Shown: positions 16,231-24,271 of the stretch, in pieces
Position numbering within the stretch: position 1 is the stretch's first letter
Layout: the number at the start of each line of letters is the position of its first letter
From: Candidatus Tenebribacter burtonii
Lineage (GTDB): Bacteria; Cloacimonadota; Cloacimonadia; Cloacimonadales; TCS61
Length of the DNA: 33,633 bases
Direction of reading: 5' to 3'
Assembly (NCBI GenBank): GCA_030765625.1
Contig: JAVCCF010000012.1
Span: 1 to 33,633 of the forward strand
Made by a program: the position numbers and the translations under genes
Notes under the pieces: model-generated
Told to the model about the DNA's origin: nothing
What the model saw: the letters and a program-made list of their open reading frames with translations, nothing else
Database searches by the model: none

Positions 16231-17337
16231 TTGAACAATGATTATTATATAGATACAGAAGATAAATTTATTAGTTTTATTAATAAAGCTAAAAAGCAAA
16301 AAGCAATTGCTGTTGATACTGAATTTCTCTGGCGAGAAACATATTATCCGATTATAGGTTTAATTCAAGCCGCATTTTCAGGAAATGAGTGTTACTTGAT
16401 TGATACAATTGCAATTAAGGATATTTCTGCTTTTGGAGAAATATTAACTAATAACAATATTGTAAAGACTCTTCATGATGCTAAGCAGGATTTGCAAATT
16501 TTATCTAAGGCTTGTAATTATGTTACTCCTGTAAACATTTTTGATACTCGTCGTGCTGCTGGATTTGCAGGTTTAGATCATACAATATCATTGGTAAAAT
16601 TAATTGAGAAGCTTATAGGTATTGTTTTGCCAAAAAACGAAACAACTTCAGATTGGACAAAAAGACCTTTAACAGAAAAACAAATTCAATATGCAATTGA
16701 TGATGTGATTTATATGTGTGAACTGCGTAATATTTTAATCAATAAAAGTAAGCAAAACGGTTTTGAACATTGGTTGATCGATGAGATGAAAATGTATGAG
16801 AATAGCGATATTTATAGAAAAATTCAACCAGATGAAAAATATCTAAAATTAAAAGGAATAAAAAGATTATCTCTACATCAACTTAAACTAACAAAGCATT
16901 TAGCTGCTTGGCGTGAAATAGAATCAGAAAAAAGAAACATCCCTAAAACTTTTATTTTTAAAGATAATATCTTATTAAAAATAGTTCATACAAACCCTCA
17001 AAGTATTCAAGAACTACAAAGATCGCAATATTTTCCACAAGAAAGATTTAGAAGATATGGCACTGAAATTATCAATGTTCTAAAGAGTGCAGAAATTTCT
17101 GAAGAAAACTTAAAATATATTCAGGATGATTTTAAAATAGTTATTAATGGTAATGAGTTACAAAAACTAAAACAATTTATAATTGTTAAAGCAAAAGAGT
17201 ATAATATAGCAGCTGAATTAATTGCTACTCGTGCAGATTTAGTTAAGTTCTTAGAAGATAAAAAAACAAAAAATCTAGAAAATAATCAGCTTCTAAAAAC
17301 TTGGCGAAAAGATATTTTAGTTAACTTAGATTTATGA
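16231..17337 (+). CDS. rnd: Ribonuclease D (DEDDy 3'-5' exonuclease with HRDC domain)
   Basis: A 3'-5' exoribonuclease that trims tRNA and other stable RNA precursors. Exonuclease residues are D29 and E31 in AVDTEFLW, D87 in LHDAKQDL, and Y154/D158 in YAIDDVIY, the DEDDy set. A helical HRDC-like domain at about residues 205-290 ('LSLHQLKLTKHLAAWREIESEKRNIPK') helps bind RNA. At 368 residues the length is normal. The start is TTG 16231: AGGAGAGA at 16217-16224 is well spaced for it, and the nearby ATG at 16238 is out of frame. Confidence 0.93.
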   Translation: MNNDYYIDTEDKFISFINKAKKQKAIAVDTEFLWRETYYPIIGLIQAAFSGNECYLIDTIAIKDISAFGEILTNNNIVKTLHDAKQDLQILSKACNYVTPVNIFDTRRAAGFAGLDHTISLVKLIEKLIGIVLPKNETTSDWTKRPLTEKQIQYAIDDVIYMCELRNILINKSKQNGFEHWLIDEMKMYENSDIYRKIQPDEKYLKLKGIKRLSLHQLKLTKHLAAWREIESEKRNIPKTFIFKDNILLKIVHTNPQSIQELQRSQYFPQERFRRYGTEIINVLKSAEISEENLKYIQDDFKIVINGNELQKLKQFIIVKAKEYNIAAELIATRADLVKFLEDKKTKNLENNQLLKTWRKDILVNLDL

Positions 17338-17489
17338 AGAATAAAATAGTTAAACGCTTATCTACGTTGGGGATTAAGAAAAACATAAGATATAATGTTG
17401 GAATAAAGTGGATAATTTATTGTAAATCTTTTGAATCATATTAAATCATAAATATCATATAAAATCTGCGTTGAATGAAAGGAGTTGAT

Positions 17490-18806
17490 ATGCAATTTTC
17501 TGAAGAATTTTTATACCATATCTGGGATGCACAACATCTAAAAAATATTCTAACTACAAAATCTGGTAAGAAACTTGTCGTAAAGTTTACAGGACGTTGG
17601 AATACTGACTCAGGTGCAGATTTTAAAGATGCAATTATAGAGCTAAGTGGAAAAATTCTAAAAGGTGATATTGAAATTGATCTGACAACTTATAATTGGA
17701 AATCTCATTCGCATTATGAAAATCCTGAATTTAATAATGTGCTTTTACACGTTGTTTACGATGATAATGGTAAATATCCGTTTACTATCAGTGAAGATGG
17801 TCACAAAATTGAAATCCTTGAAATAAAAAGACAATTAGATAAAGATATAAACAAATTGATCAAACACTACTCAGGAGAACCATATTCTGAGAAAGATAAG
17901 ACATGCAAATTATTCAATAAAATGAATTCTGAAGAGACAAAACAACTTCTTATTAAATTGGGGATGATGCGCTTTGAGAAAAAAATCATAAGGTTCAATG
18001 CAGAACATTTCTTCAGCGATTTTGATCAACTGCTTTACATGGGATTAATGGAAGCTTTGGGCTACAGTAAAAATAAATATCAAATGCTGCAGATTGCCTT
18101 GAACAATCATTTCAAAGAACTAAAGCAATTTTATAATAAGAATATGACAAATGACCAATTAGTTGCAATTCTACTTTGTTCTTCGGGACTTATTAATCAT
18201 CTACCTTCTACAATTTCTAATGATTATAAAAAGAAATGGCAGAAGCTCTATCAAAATCAGAAATTTGTAAATCAATCTTCAGATATCAAATGGAAACTCT
18301 TCAGGATAAGACCTGTAAATCATCCGGCAATAAGGATTTTGCAAGTTGCGGATCTACTTTATGATAGTTTGGAAACTTCCTTTTTCTACAATATTCTTAA
18401 GTTATTTTCATTTCCTACAGATAATTTTAGTTTAAACAACTTTAAAAAAAAGCTCTATAGCTTATTCCAAACAGATAATAATTATCTTTCTGATTTCTAC
18501 AAGCTTGGTAAAACCCGCATAGATACAATTCTAATTAATATTATCCTTCCACTTGCTGTCATCTATGCAAGAGAGAAGAAATATAAACAACTGGAAGATG
18601 TTGTAATTAGTATTTATCAAAACTATCCGGGATTGCCACCTAATTATCTGACTCAATATATGGAAAAATTCCTAAGTGAGGAACAAAAGAAAGTAATTAG
18701 AAGACGTGCAATTTATCAACAGGGATTACTAAAAATATATTACGGAAACTGCCAACATCATTATTGTGAAGATTGTGAAAAAAACAATTATATATTTCAA
18801 AAATAA
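17490..18806 (+). CDS. DUF2851 family protein
   Basis: A 438-residue protein of the DUF2851 family, found mainly in FCB-group bacteria; function unknown. The N-terminal 'EEFLYHIWDAQHLK' and 'GRWNTDSGADFKDAIIELSGKILKGDIEI' are family hallmarks, with a nuclease-fold-like spacing of acidic residues (D/E-x-E) that is suggestive but unproven. The C-terminus carries a small cysteine cluster (C-x5-C-x2-C, in 'GNCQHHYCEDC'). I start at ATG 17490 because AAAGGAG lies six bases before it; the upstream in-frame ATG 17475 would overlap the ribosome site. It follows RNase D by about 150 bp. Confidence 0.85.
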   Translation: MQFSEEFLYHIWDAQHLKNILTTKSGKKLVVKFTGRWNTDSGADFKDAIIELSGKILKGDIEIDLTTYNWKSHSHYENPEFNNVLLHVVYDDNGKYPFTISEDGHKIEILEIKRQLDKDINKLIKHYSGEPYSEKDKTCKLFNKMNSEETKQLLIKLGMMRFEKKIIRFNAEHFFSDFDQLLYMGLMEALGYSKNKYQMLQIALNNHFKELKQFYNKNMTNDQLVAILLCSSGLINHLPSTISNDYKKKWQKLYQNQKFVNQSSDIKWKLFRIRPVNHPAIRILQVADLLYDSLETSFFYNILKLFSFPTDNFSLNNFKKKLYSLFQTDNNYLSDFYKLGKTRIDTILINIILPLAVIYAREKKYKQLEDVVISIYQNYPGLPPNYLTQYMEKFLSEEQKKVIRRRAIYQQGLLKIYYGNCQHHYCEDCEKNNYIFQK

Positions 18807-18910
18807 TAGTGAAAATTAATAAAAAAATTTGACAAAATACAAACTTAACTACCTTTTCGGAATTGATTTATCCGTTATGTTAAAATTCATAAACTATAAT
18901 GAGGATTTAA

Positions 18911-19073
18911 GTGATTAAGGACTATCTTTCAGAAATTAAGGAAACATATTTAGGGTAATGTCAGAGAAGAGAGCTATTACTCATGTTTGGAAAAACTGAT
19001 CAAAGAATATGCCGAATCAAAGAAAGTAAAAGAACCAGTTCAACAAACATTGATGAAATATATAAAAATATAG
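18911..19073 (+). pseudogene. Frameshifted N-terminal remnant of a type ISP-like restriction/N6-methylase
   Basis: GAGG at 18901-18904 and GTG 18911 begin 'IKDYLSEIKETYLG', which stops at TAA 18956. Shifting one frame from 18954 continues 'GNVREESYYSCLEKLIKEYAESKK' to TAG 19071. Joined, this reads like the start of type ISP/Eco57I-like restriction-methyltransferases, where 'YL.EI...Y.RG.A.EESYY..L..L' precedes the nuclease part. The rest of the gene is absent. The match is from memory of the family, so the identity is moderate; the one-base frameshift is visible directly. TTTG at 18828 with TACCTTTT at 18850 may be its old promoter. Confidence 0.55.
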
Positions 19074-19085
19074 AGTGAGGAAAAA

Positions 19086-19526
19086 ATGAAAAGATTAAAA
19101 ACTGTAACTGTCATTAGTATGTTCTTGATGTTAATATTCAGTATAACATGTAACAGCCAGGAACAATTGGAAAAAGTAGATGGAGAGCAATTAGTAAAAC
19201 AGGTGTGGAAAGCAATGAAAACCACTGATATGGAATTTATTGAAAACATTCTTGCACCGGGATTTCAATCCATTCATCAGGATGGAGCTCGAAATCGGGA
19301 TGAACATATCGAATTGATAAAAGGACTGAACATGGGTGAATATGTACTTGATAATTTTAAAATCACACAAAATGAAAACACAGTGAATGTTACTTATTTT
19401 GTCTATGTAACAGAAACAATCGACGGAAATTCAATCACAAAAAATGCAGCCCGGCTTTCTGTATTCAGTAAAACAACCAAAGGCTGGAAGTGGTTTTCGC
19501 ATGCTAATCTTGTAGCATTAAAATAA
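19086..19526 (+). CDS. Small lipoprotein with DUF4440/NTF2-like domain
   Basis: A 146-residue exported lipoprotein: a hydrophobic leader to about residue 20, then a lipobox ending in cysteine (SITC). The mature part ('VWKAMKTTDMEFIENILAPGFQSIHQDGARNRDEHIELIKGL...WKWFSHANLV') has the layout of the NTF2/DUF4440 cone-shaped fold, a group including ketosteroid-isomerase-like and unknown binding proteins. No catalytic residues can be assigned. GTGAGG precedes the ATG. It starts 12 bp after the restriction-enzyme remnant and ends in a shared bidirectional terminator. Confidence 0.75.
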   Translation: MKRLKTVTVISMFLMLIFSITCNSQEQLEKVDGEQLVKQVWKAMKTTDMEFIENILAPGFQSIHQDGARNRDEHIELIKGLNMGEYVLDNFKITQNENTVNVTYFVYVTETIDGNSITKNAARLSVFSKTTKGWKWFSHANLVALK

Positions 19527-19542
19527 TAAACATATTTCAAAT

Positions 19543-19573
19543 ATAAAAAGGGCAGAATTTCTGCCCTTTTTAT
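19543..19573. terminator. Bidirectional intrinsic terminator between convergent genes
   Basis: A 14-bp stem (19543-19556 with 19560-19573; core GGGCAGA/TCTGCCC) and a 3-nt loop, with A-run and T-run on opposite arms. It gives a T-tract on both strands, serving the lipoprotein (stop 19526) and the convergent minus-strand gene (stop 19595). Confidence 0.9.
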
Positions 19574-19594
19574 TTATACAATTTTAGTTATTAT

Positions 19595-20908
19595 TTAAAA
19601 ATCTTTTAAAACATCAGCAATTGTTGGATGTCCAATTTCCTGAAGTTCATAAGTTACTTGAACTGCAGGTTTATTGATCTTAATGATCCTTCTAAGATCG
19701 ATTGGAGTAGCAATAACAACAGCATCACATTCTGTTTTGTTTATTGTAGTTTCCAGATCTTTAATTTGTTGTTCACCGTAACCCATTGCTGGAAGAAGAA
19801 TTCCAATTTCAGGATATTTTTCGAATGTTTCTGAAATAGAACCAACAGCATAAGGGCGTGGATCTATAAGATCTGCAACACCATATTTCTCAGCAGCTAC
19901 AACTCCTGCACCATATTTCATCTCACCATGAGTAAGAGTTGGTCCATCTTCTACGATAAGTACATTAGCACCTTTCACAATTTCTGGTTTGTCAATGCTT
20001 ACAGGTGAGGCACCATCAATAACGATAGCTTCAGGATTAAGTTCACGAATATTATCACGCACGATCTGGATTCCTTCCGGATCTGCAGAATCGATCTTGT
20101 TAATAACTACAACATCAGCATTGATCAGGTTAGTCTCTCCTGGATAATATGTTCTTTCATGATCTGGTCTGTGTGGGTCTACAACAACAATATTTATCAT
20201 TTTGTCCGATACATAGAAAGGTGTATCATTATTCCCACCATCCCAAACAATTACATCAGCTTCTTTTTCTGCTTCACGTACAATAGCTTCATAATCAACA
20301 CCAGAATAAATAATACTACCCATCATGATATGTGGTTCGTATTCTTCCATCTCTTCAATTGTACAATCATGTTTTACTAAGTCTTCGAGTTTTGCAAATC
20401 TTTGAACTTTTTGCTTAACAAGATCGCCATAAGGCATTGGATGACGGATAGAAGCAACTTTAAGTCCTTTAGCTTTCAGCGCTTTTACAACTGCTCGTGT
20501 TGTTTGACTTTTTCCACAACCTGTTCTGGTAGCACAAACTGTTATCAATGGTTTAGTTGTTTTAACTGTAGAATTTTTCATTCCGATAAGTTTGAAGTCA
20601 GCTCCGGCAGCATTTACCAAAGATGCATTGTTCATAACTCTTTCATGAGGAACGTCACTATATGCAAATATAACTTCTTCTACGTTGTGTTCTTTTATCA
20701 AGTTTACTATTTCAATTTCTGCGAAGATAGGGATACCTTCAGGATAGAGTTCCCCAGCAAGTTCAGCTGGATATTTTCTTCCATCGATATCAGGGATCTG
20801 TGTTGCTGTGAAAGCAACTACATCGTAATTTTCATTGTTTCTGTAGTAACAATTGAAATTATGGAAATCACGCCCTGCAGCACCCATAATGATGATTTTT
20901 TTTTTCAT
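19595..20908 (-). CDS. Cyclic 2,3-diphosphoglycerate synthetase-like P-loop protein
   Basis: A 437-residue cytosolic protein of the cPGS/COG2403 'predicted GTPase' family. The N-terminal Rossmann-like part starts 'KKKIIIMGAAGRDFHNFN'. The P-loop is ATRTGCGKSQTTR (126-138), followed by a Walker B-like 'ADVIVWDGGNND', and VVINKIDSAD resembles the NKxD base-recognition motif. In methanogens the family founder makes the thermoprotectant cyclic 2,3-diphosphoglycerate from 2,3-diphosphoglycerate and ATP; bacterial members are uncharacterised and may use another substrate. The RNA-like start AAAGGAGAGAAAG-ATG is strong, and a ten-A run follows the ATG, so the start is prone to slippage. A minus-strand TTGAC (20971-20975) lies about 65 bp upstream. 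Confidence 0.85.
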   Translation of the reverse strand: MKKKIIIMGAAGRDFHNFNCYYRNNENYDVVAFTATQIPDIDGRKYPAELAGELYPEGIPIFAEIEIVNLIKEHNVEEVIFAYSDVPHERVMNNASLVNAAGADFKLIGMKNSTVKTTKPLITVCATRTGCGKSQTTRAVVKALKAKGLKVASIRHPMPYGDLVKQKVQRFAKLEDLVKHDCTIEEMEEYEPHIMMGSIIYSGVDYEAIVREAEKEADVIVWDGGNNDTPFYVSDKMINIVVVDPHRPDHERTYYPGETNLINADVVVINKIDSADPEGIQIVRDNIRELNPEAIVIDGASPVSIDKPEIVKGANVLIVEDGPTLTHGEMKYGAGVVAAEKYGVADLIDPRPYAVGSISETFEKYPEIGILLPAMGYGEQQIKDLETTINKTECDAVVIATPIDLRRIIKINKPAVQVTYELQEIGHPTIADVLKDF

Positions 20909-21025
20909 CTTTCTCTCCTTTATTCTTTTGAGTAAAATATCAAAGACAGGCTTTAAAATAGGGGTTTGAAGTCAAGAAATTTAATGAAGGATAATAATTG
21001 AAAATTAATTTAAAAAATAATAATT

Positions 21026-21052
21026 TTGACTTTACTAATTATTCCTTATAAT
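21026..21052 (+). promoter_or_regulatory. Candidate promoter for the Nfu gene (TTGACT...TATAAT)
   Basis: TTGACT at 21026-21031 and a perfect TATAAT at 21047-21052 are 15 bp apart; the overlapping TAATAT at 21049 gives the usual 17-bp spacing. Transcription would start about 165 bp before the Nfu ATG and run through the palindromic element. Confidence 0.45.
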
Positions 21053-21105
21053 ATTTTAGGTATAAATAGAAAAGTGGTTTTGCATAATAGTGTTAATTTC
21101 TTTAT

Positions 21106-21177
21106 TTGTCATTCCCGTGAAAACGGGAATCCAATAAAATAAAGGATTTCGATTTCGTATCAAGTGCGGAATGACAA
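21106..21177. repeat. MITE-like palindromic element with 10-bp terminal inverted repeats
   Basis: Perfect 10-bp ends TTGTCATTCC (21106-21115) and GGAATGACAA (21168-21177). The left half folds into a perfect 8-bp hairpin ATTCCCGT-GAAA-ACGGGAAT (21111-21130). It belongs to the 'GTCATTCCCG..CGGGAAT' style of short repeats seen in many bacteria; the right half is degenerate. The octamer GTTTTGCA flanks it directly at 21077-21084 and 21185-21192, but not immediately adjacent to the ends. Confidence 0.75.
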
Positions 21178-21224
21178 GAAAATAGTTTTGCAGAACCTTT
21201 TTAAAAAAAATGTAAGGAGAGATT

Positions 21225-21452
21225 ATGTTGAATAAAGTAAAAGTCCAAGAAGTTCTGGATAAAATACGTCCATCACTTCAAGCGGATGGTGGAGATTGTG
21301 AACTTATAAATATCACAGAAGAAAATGTGGTAGAAGTGAGATTGCAAGGTGCTTGTGGAAGTTGCCCGATGGCTACCCTTACACTTAAGGCTGGCATCGA
21401 ACGAGTTCTTAAAGATGAGATTCCTGATGTTAAAGAAGTTATATCAGTTTAG
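21225..21452 (+). CDS. NifU C-terminal domain (Nfu-type) iron-sulfur protein
   Basis: A 75-residue stand-alone NifU_C domain. Nfu proteins carry a transient 4Fe-4S cluster between two subunits and deliver it to target enzymes. The cluster ligands are C44 and C47 in [14 protein letters not shown]; '[15 protein letters not shown]' is the family start. AAGGAGAG precedes the ATG. No other iron-sulfur assembly gene (sufBCD, iscS) is near. Followed by its own terminator. Confidence 0.95.
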   Translation: MLNKVKVQEVLDKIRPSLQADGGDCELINITEENVVEVRLQGACGSCPMATLTLKAGIERVLKDEIPDVKEVISV

Positions 21453-21476
21453 GATCGTGAAATAGTTATGAAATTT

Positions 21477-21507
21477 GAGGTGTCTTTTAAATAGATACCT
21501 CATTTTT
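21477..21507 (+). terminator. Intrinsic terminator after the Nfu gene
   Basis: GAGGTGTC (21477-21484) pairs with GATACCTC (21494-21501), with one G-U pair, and a T-run follows. It lies just before the ribosome site of the next gene. Confidence 0.75.
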
Positions 21508-21534
21508 ATTTAATATTTTTTTAGGAGAAGTTAT

Positions 21535-22839
21535 TTGAGAACTAATATTAAAATCTTATTATATACTATAATTATCATATTTGTTCTTCCTTCTTGCGGA
21601 CACAAAAAAAATCCTACTGGCGGAAAAAAGGATACAGTTAATCCTGAAATTATTTCTGTACTTCCTGATGAATACAGCAATATATCCAGGTCAAATATCG
21701 AAATTATTTTTACTAAACCTATCGAACGCAATACAATATTATCTGGGATTTATATCTATCCTCCAATCTTAAAAAAGAAATATATATGGGATGGGAATAT
21801 TCTAACTATTAAAATTCTTGAAGAACTGGAGAAAAATACGAATTACTACTTTAATTTTTCAAATAAAATAAAAGGTGAACATGGTAATTTCTTAAATAAA
21901 AACAGTACTTATATTTTTTCAAGTGGTAAACTTAATTCAAACAGGATCTCCGGTAATTTTCTTTATGAAGATATTGCTGATAATAATAAACCAATTGAGA
22001 TGACAATATTAACAGAAGATTCAACTGAAGTATTTTCTTTAATAGCTTTTGGAAAAACATATATATTAGAAGATTTAAACAACGTAGAACATATTATTCG
22101 TGCTTATATTGATAAAAATACTAATAAAAAATATGATTATAAAAGTGAACCATATTTCCAAAAATCTATTATCGCAGATAACTCAACAATAATGGATATT
22201 TATCTAGCTTATGCAGATACAATAAAACCTCAACTGAAATCTATAAATGTGATTTGTAATAATAGTATTAATATTACATTTTCCGAGCCAGTACACTCAT
22301 ATTCCCAAATTTCTATTTCTACTGCTGATTCATTGGAAACTAATGTGGATATTATTGCCAGTTACTTAAATGAAGATGAATTAACTATTCTTACAACACA
22401 TTTAGATACGCTTAAATATAAAATTAAAATTAATGAAATTCTAGATTCTAAAGATAACCTGACTTCTAAAGATTCACTTCTGTTTGACGGAACAACATTA
22501 CAGGATACAATTCCTCCTGAAGTAATAATATCAAATCCACGGACAGGCTCTTCAGTAAATTCCTATCAGCCTAGAATCTCAGTTTTATTTTCTGAGATAA
22601 TATTGGAAAATGATATTGAAACAGAATTAAATGAAGTTGAAACCGGAAAATTAGAAGATATTGTTGTTCTTAATAAAAATTCAAATCACTATATTTTTAA
22701 TTCTCAGAATAAGTTAAATAATTATTCATCCTATAAATTTACAGTTCTCGCAAAAGATAACAGCGGAAATATAATGACTAAGCCACTTGAGATAATATTC
22801 TTACCAATTGTGAGAAAAGTAGTTAAGATTGAAAAATAA
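21535..22839 (+). CDS. Ig-like domain outer lipoprotein
   Basis: A 434-residue lipoprotein: hydrophobic leader, then lipobox cysteine at residue 21 (LPSC), followed by 'HKKNPTGGKKDTVNPEI'. The 'PTGG.KD...P.I....P' start and the first ~100 residues ('SNIEIIFTKPIERNTI', 'YYFNFSNKIKGEHGNFL') match Ig-like (Big_5/SbsA-type) lipoproteins common in Bacteroidota. Two more such beta-domains appear at about 225-325 and 335-430, each beginning 'D-T-(I)-x-P' and containing 'ITFSEPV' or 'VLFSEII'. Function unknown, probably cell-surface. The start is TTG 21535, with AGGAGAAG correctly spaced; no ATG would keep the leader. Confidence 0.82.
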   Translation: MRTNIKILLYTIIIIFVLPSCGHKKNPTGGKKDTVNPEIISVLPDEYSNISRSNIEIIFTKPIERNTILSGIYIYPPILKKKYIWDGNILTIKILEELEKNTNYYFNFSNKIKGEHGNFLNKNSTYIFSSGKLNSNRISGNFLYEDIADNNKPIEMTILTEDSTEVFSLIAFGKTYILEDLNNVEHIIRAYIDKNTNKKYDYKSEPYFQKSIIADNSTIMDIYLAYADTIKPQLKSINVICNNSINITFSEPVHSYSQISISTADSLETNVDIIASYLNEDELTILTTHLDTLKYKIKINEILDSKDNLTSKDSLLFDGTTLQDTIPPEVIISNPRTGSSVNSYQPRISVLFSEIILENDIETELNEVETGKLEDIVVLNKNSNHYIFNSQNKLNNYSSYKFTVLAKDNSGNIMTKPLEIIFLPIVRKVVKIEK

Positions 22840-22962
22840 TATTAATAGCTAACTTATTGGAATATAAGAATTAAAAAGTATGTTTATAGTATTTGTAAAA
22901 TGTAACATATTAACATAACTTATTGCTATATAGTTAAATAACAAATATACGATAAAATTTTC

Positions 22963-22968
22963 TTGACA
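22963..22968 (+). promoter_or_regulatory. TTGACA box upstream of the porin-like gene
   Basis: A perfect TTGACA about 150 bp before ATG 23114. No strong -10 is visible at 17 bp. The rest of the 274-bp gap (22840-23113) has no gene or hairpin I can support. Confidence 0.35.
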
Positions 22969-23113
22969 CAATTGTTGAATAAAATTCATTTAGGCATGTT
23001 CATTAATATAAGAATAGAATGTGATATTTAGAAAAGTGAATTTTACTATCGTAATTAAGTTAGTTAATTTATTTTAACTATTGTGTGTTAAAAAAAAATC
23101 TAGGGAGAAAAAA

Positions 23114-24040
23114 ATGAAAAAAATTATTTTATTAGTAGTTAGTTTAGTTTTCGTAGCAACTCTTTTTGCTGGTGCTTCTGGTGAAGCTTACATGCAGTAT
23201 CCTATCATTGGATATGCAGATGCATCTGATGAAGATGGAGGATTAGTTCAAGGTTATGTAGGTATTGGATATTGGGGAGCTGATTATGGTTTCCATTTCA
23301 ATTTTGAAAATACTGCTGGACCTTATGTTCCTGCTTGGAAAATTAATCACATGTTCAAGAAGTTTACACTTCATCCAATGGTTAATCTTCTTGTAGGTAA
23401 AACTGCAGTTCCATTTGTAAAAGAATTGAATCCTTCAGGATTTGCTAACATTAATATTATTGAAGGTGCTTGCTGGAACTTTATTAATCCAAGTAACGAT
23501 TTCATGCTTAAGTTTGATGGAAATGTGAAAGGACTAGGATGGCAGCTTTATACTAAAAACGTTAACAAATCTAATGTTCTTGATTGGGATTATGCAGATT
23601 ATGGTTTACGTTTAGATTATGCCGTAGCTGGTGTTGATGTTGGTGCGGGTCTTATGATGGTTGGTGTTCCTGAAGGTGATGATGGAATGATGGACTGGGC
23701 TTTTGATTTAGGCTATACAGTTGCAGAAATGGTTAAGCTTAATCTTCAACTAATCAACAATGATGATGCTAATGATGACACAAGTGATATGAATTACTAT
23801 TTCACTCTTAATTATGTTCCTGGATTCAAAGGTGTTACACCTTATTTTGGAATGTTAACTTATACAGAAATGGAAGAAAATGAAATGTTCTTCGGTTTAA
23901 ACATGAATCCAACAAAAGATTCAGTACTTAAACTAGAATATAAAATGTATTCACTAGAAGATTATGATTTAAATGGTATTACTGTAGAAAACGATCTTAA
24001 TGCAGATACTTTAACATTACAATTAGGATTCTCATTCTAA
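23114..24040 (+). CDS. Outer-membrane porin-like beta-barrel protein
   Basis: A 308-residue exported protein with a clear signal peptide (KKIILLVVSLVFVATLFAGA). The mature part is rich in alternating aromatic strands ('GYVGIGYWGADYGFHFNF', 'YGLRLDYAVAGVDVGAGLMMVGV', 'YFTLNYVPGFKGVTPYFGMLTY') and ends in 'LTLQLGFSF', the terminal aromatic residue typical of barrels inserted by BamA. It probably forms a porin; pore substrate unknown. I start at ATG 23114 with GGGAG just before it; an upstream in-frame GTG at 23081 would put charged residues before the leader. It is monocistronic with a strong terminator. Confidence 0.82.
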   Translation: MKKIILLVVSLVFVATLFAGASGEAYMQYPIIGYADASDEDGGLVQGYVGIGYWGADYGFHFNFENTAGPYVPAWKINHMFKKFTLHPMVNLLVGKTAVPFVKELNPSGFANINIIEGACWNFINPSNDFMLKFDGNVKGLGWQLYTKNVNKSNVLDWDYADYGLRLDYAVAGVDVGAGLMMVGVPEGDDGMMDWAFDLGYTVAEMVKLNLQLINNDDANDDTSDMNYYFTLNYVPGFKGVTPYFGMLTYTEMEENEMFFGLNMNPTKDSVLKLEYKMYSLEDYDLNGITVENDLNADTLTLQLGFSF

Positions 24041-24060
24041 CAGAAAATAAAAGATAGATT

Positions 24061-24088
24061 AAACCCCGCAGAAATGCGGGGTTTTTTT
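24061..24088 (+). terminator. Intrinsic terminator of the porin-like gene
   Basis: AACCCCGCA, loop GAAA, TGCGGGGTT, then a T-run to 24088. A 9-bp perfect stem closed by a GNRA-type tetraloop. Confidence 0.95.
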
Positions 24089-24271
24089 TGACCAAAATAA
24101 ATATATTGACTTATTATTTCAAAAATTAACATATCCTTATAGCAATATTAAATAAAAAATTGAACATTAGTAATATAAATTTGGAAGTTAAGATTAAATA
24201 AACACAATAATTTAGATAAAATTTAATTTTAGATTTTGAAAAAATGTTAGTAAAACAAAAGGAGGGAAAAA

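Larger units (their letters stand above)
20909..21224. other. Divergent intergenic region holding a palindromic element and the Nfu promoter
   Basis: No gene seen in 316 bp. It contains the minus-strand TTGAC box of the cPGS-like gene, a plus-strand promoter candidate at 21026-21052 and the inverted-repeat element 21106-21177, which would sit in the Nfu leader RNA. Confidence 0.6.

Noticed and set aside
17334-17444. 36-codon open frame overlapping the RNase D stop by ATGA
   Set aside because: The coupling geometry is attractive, but there is no ribosome site and the peptide looks like translated AT-rich spacer.
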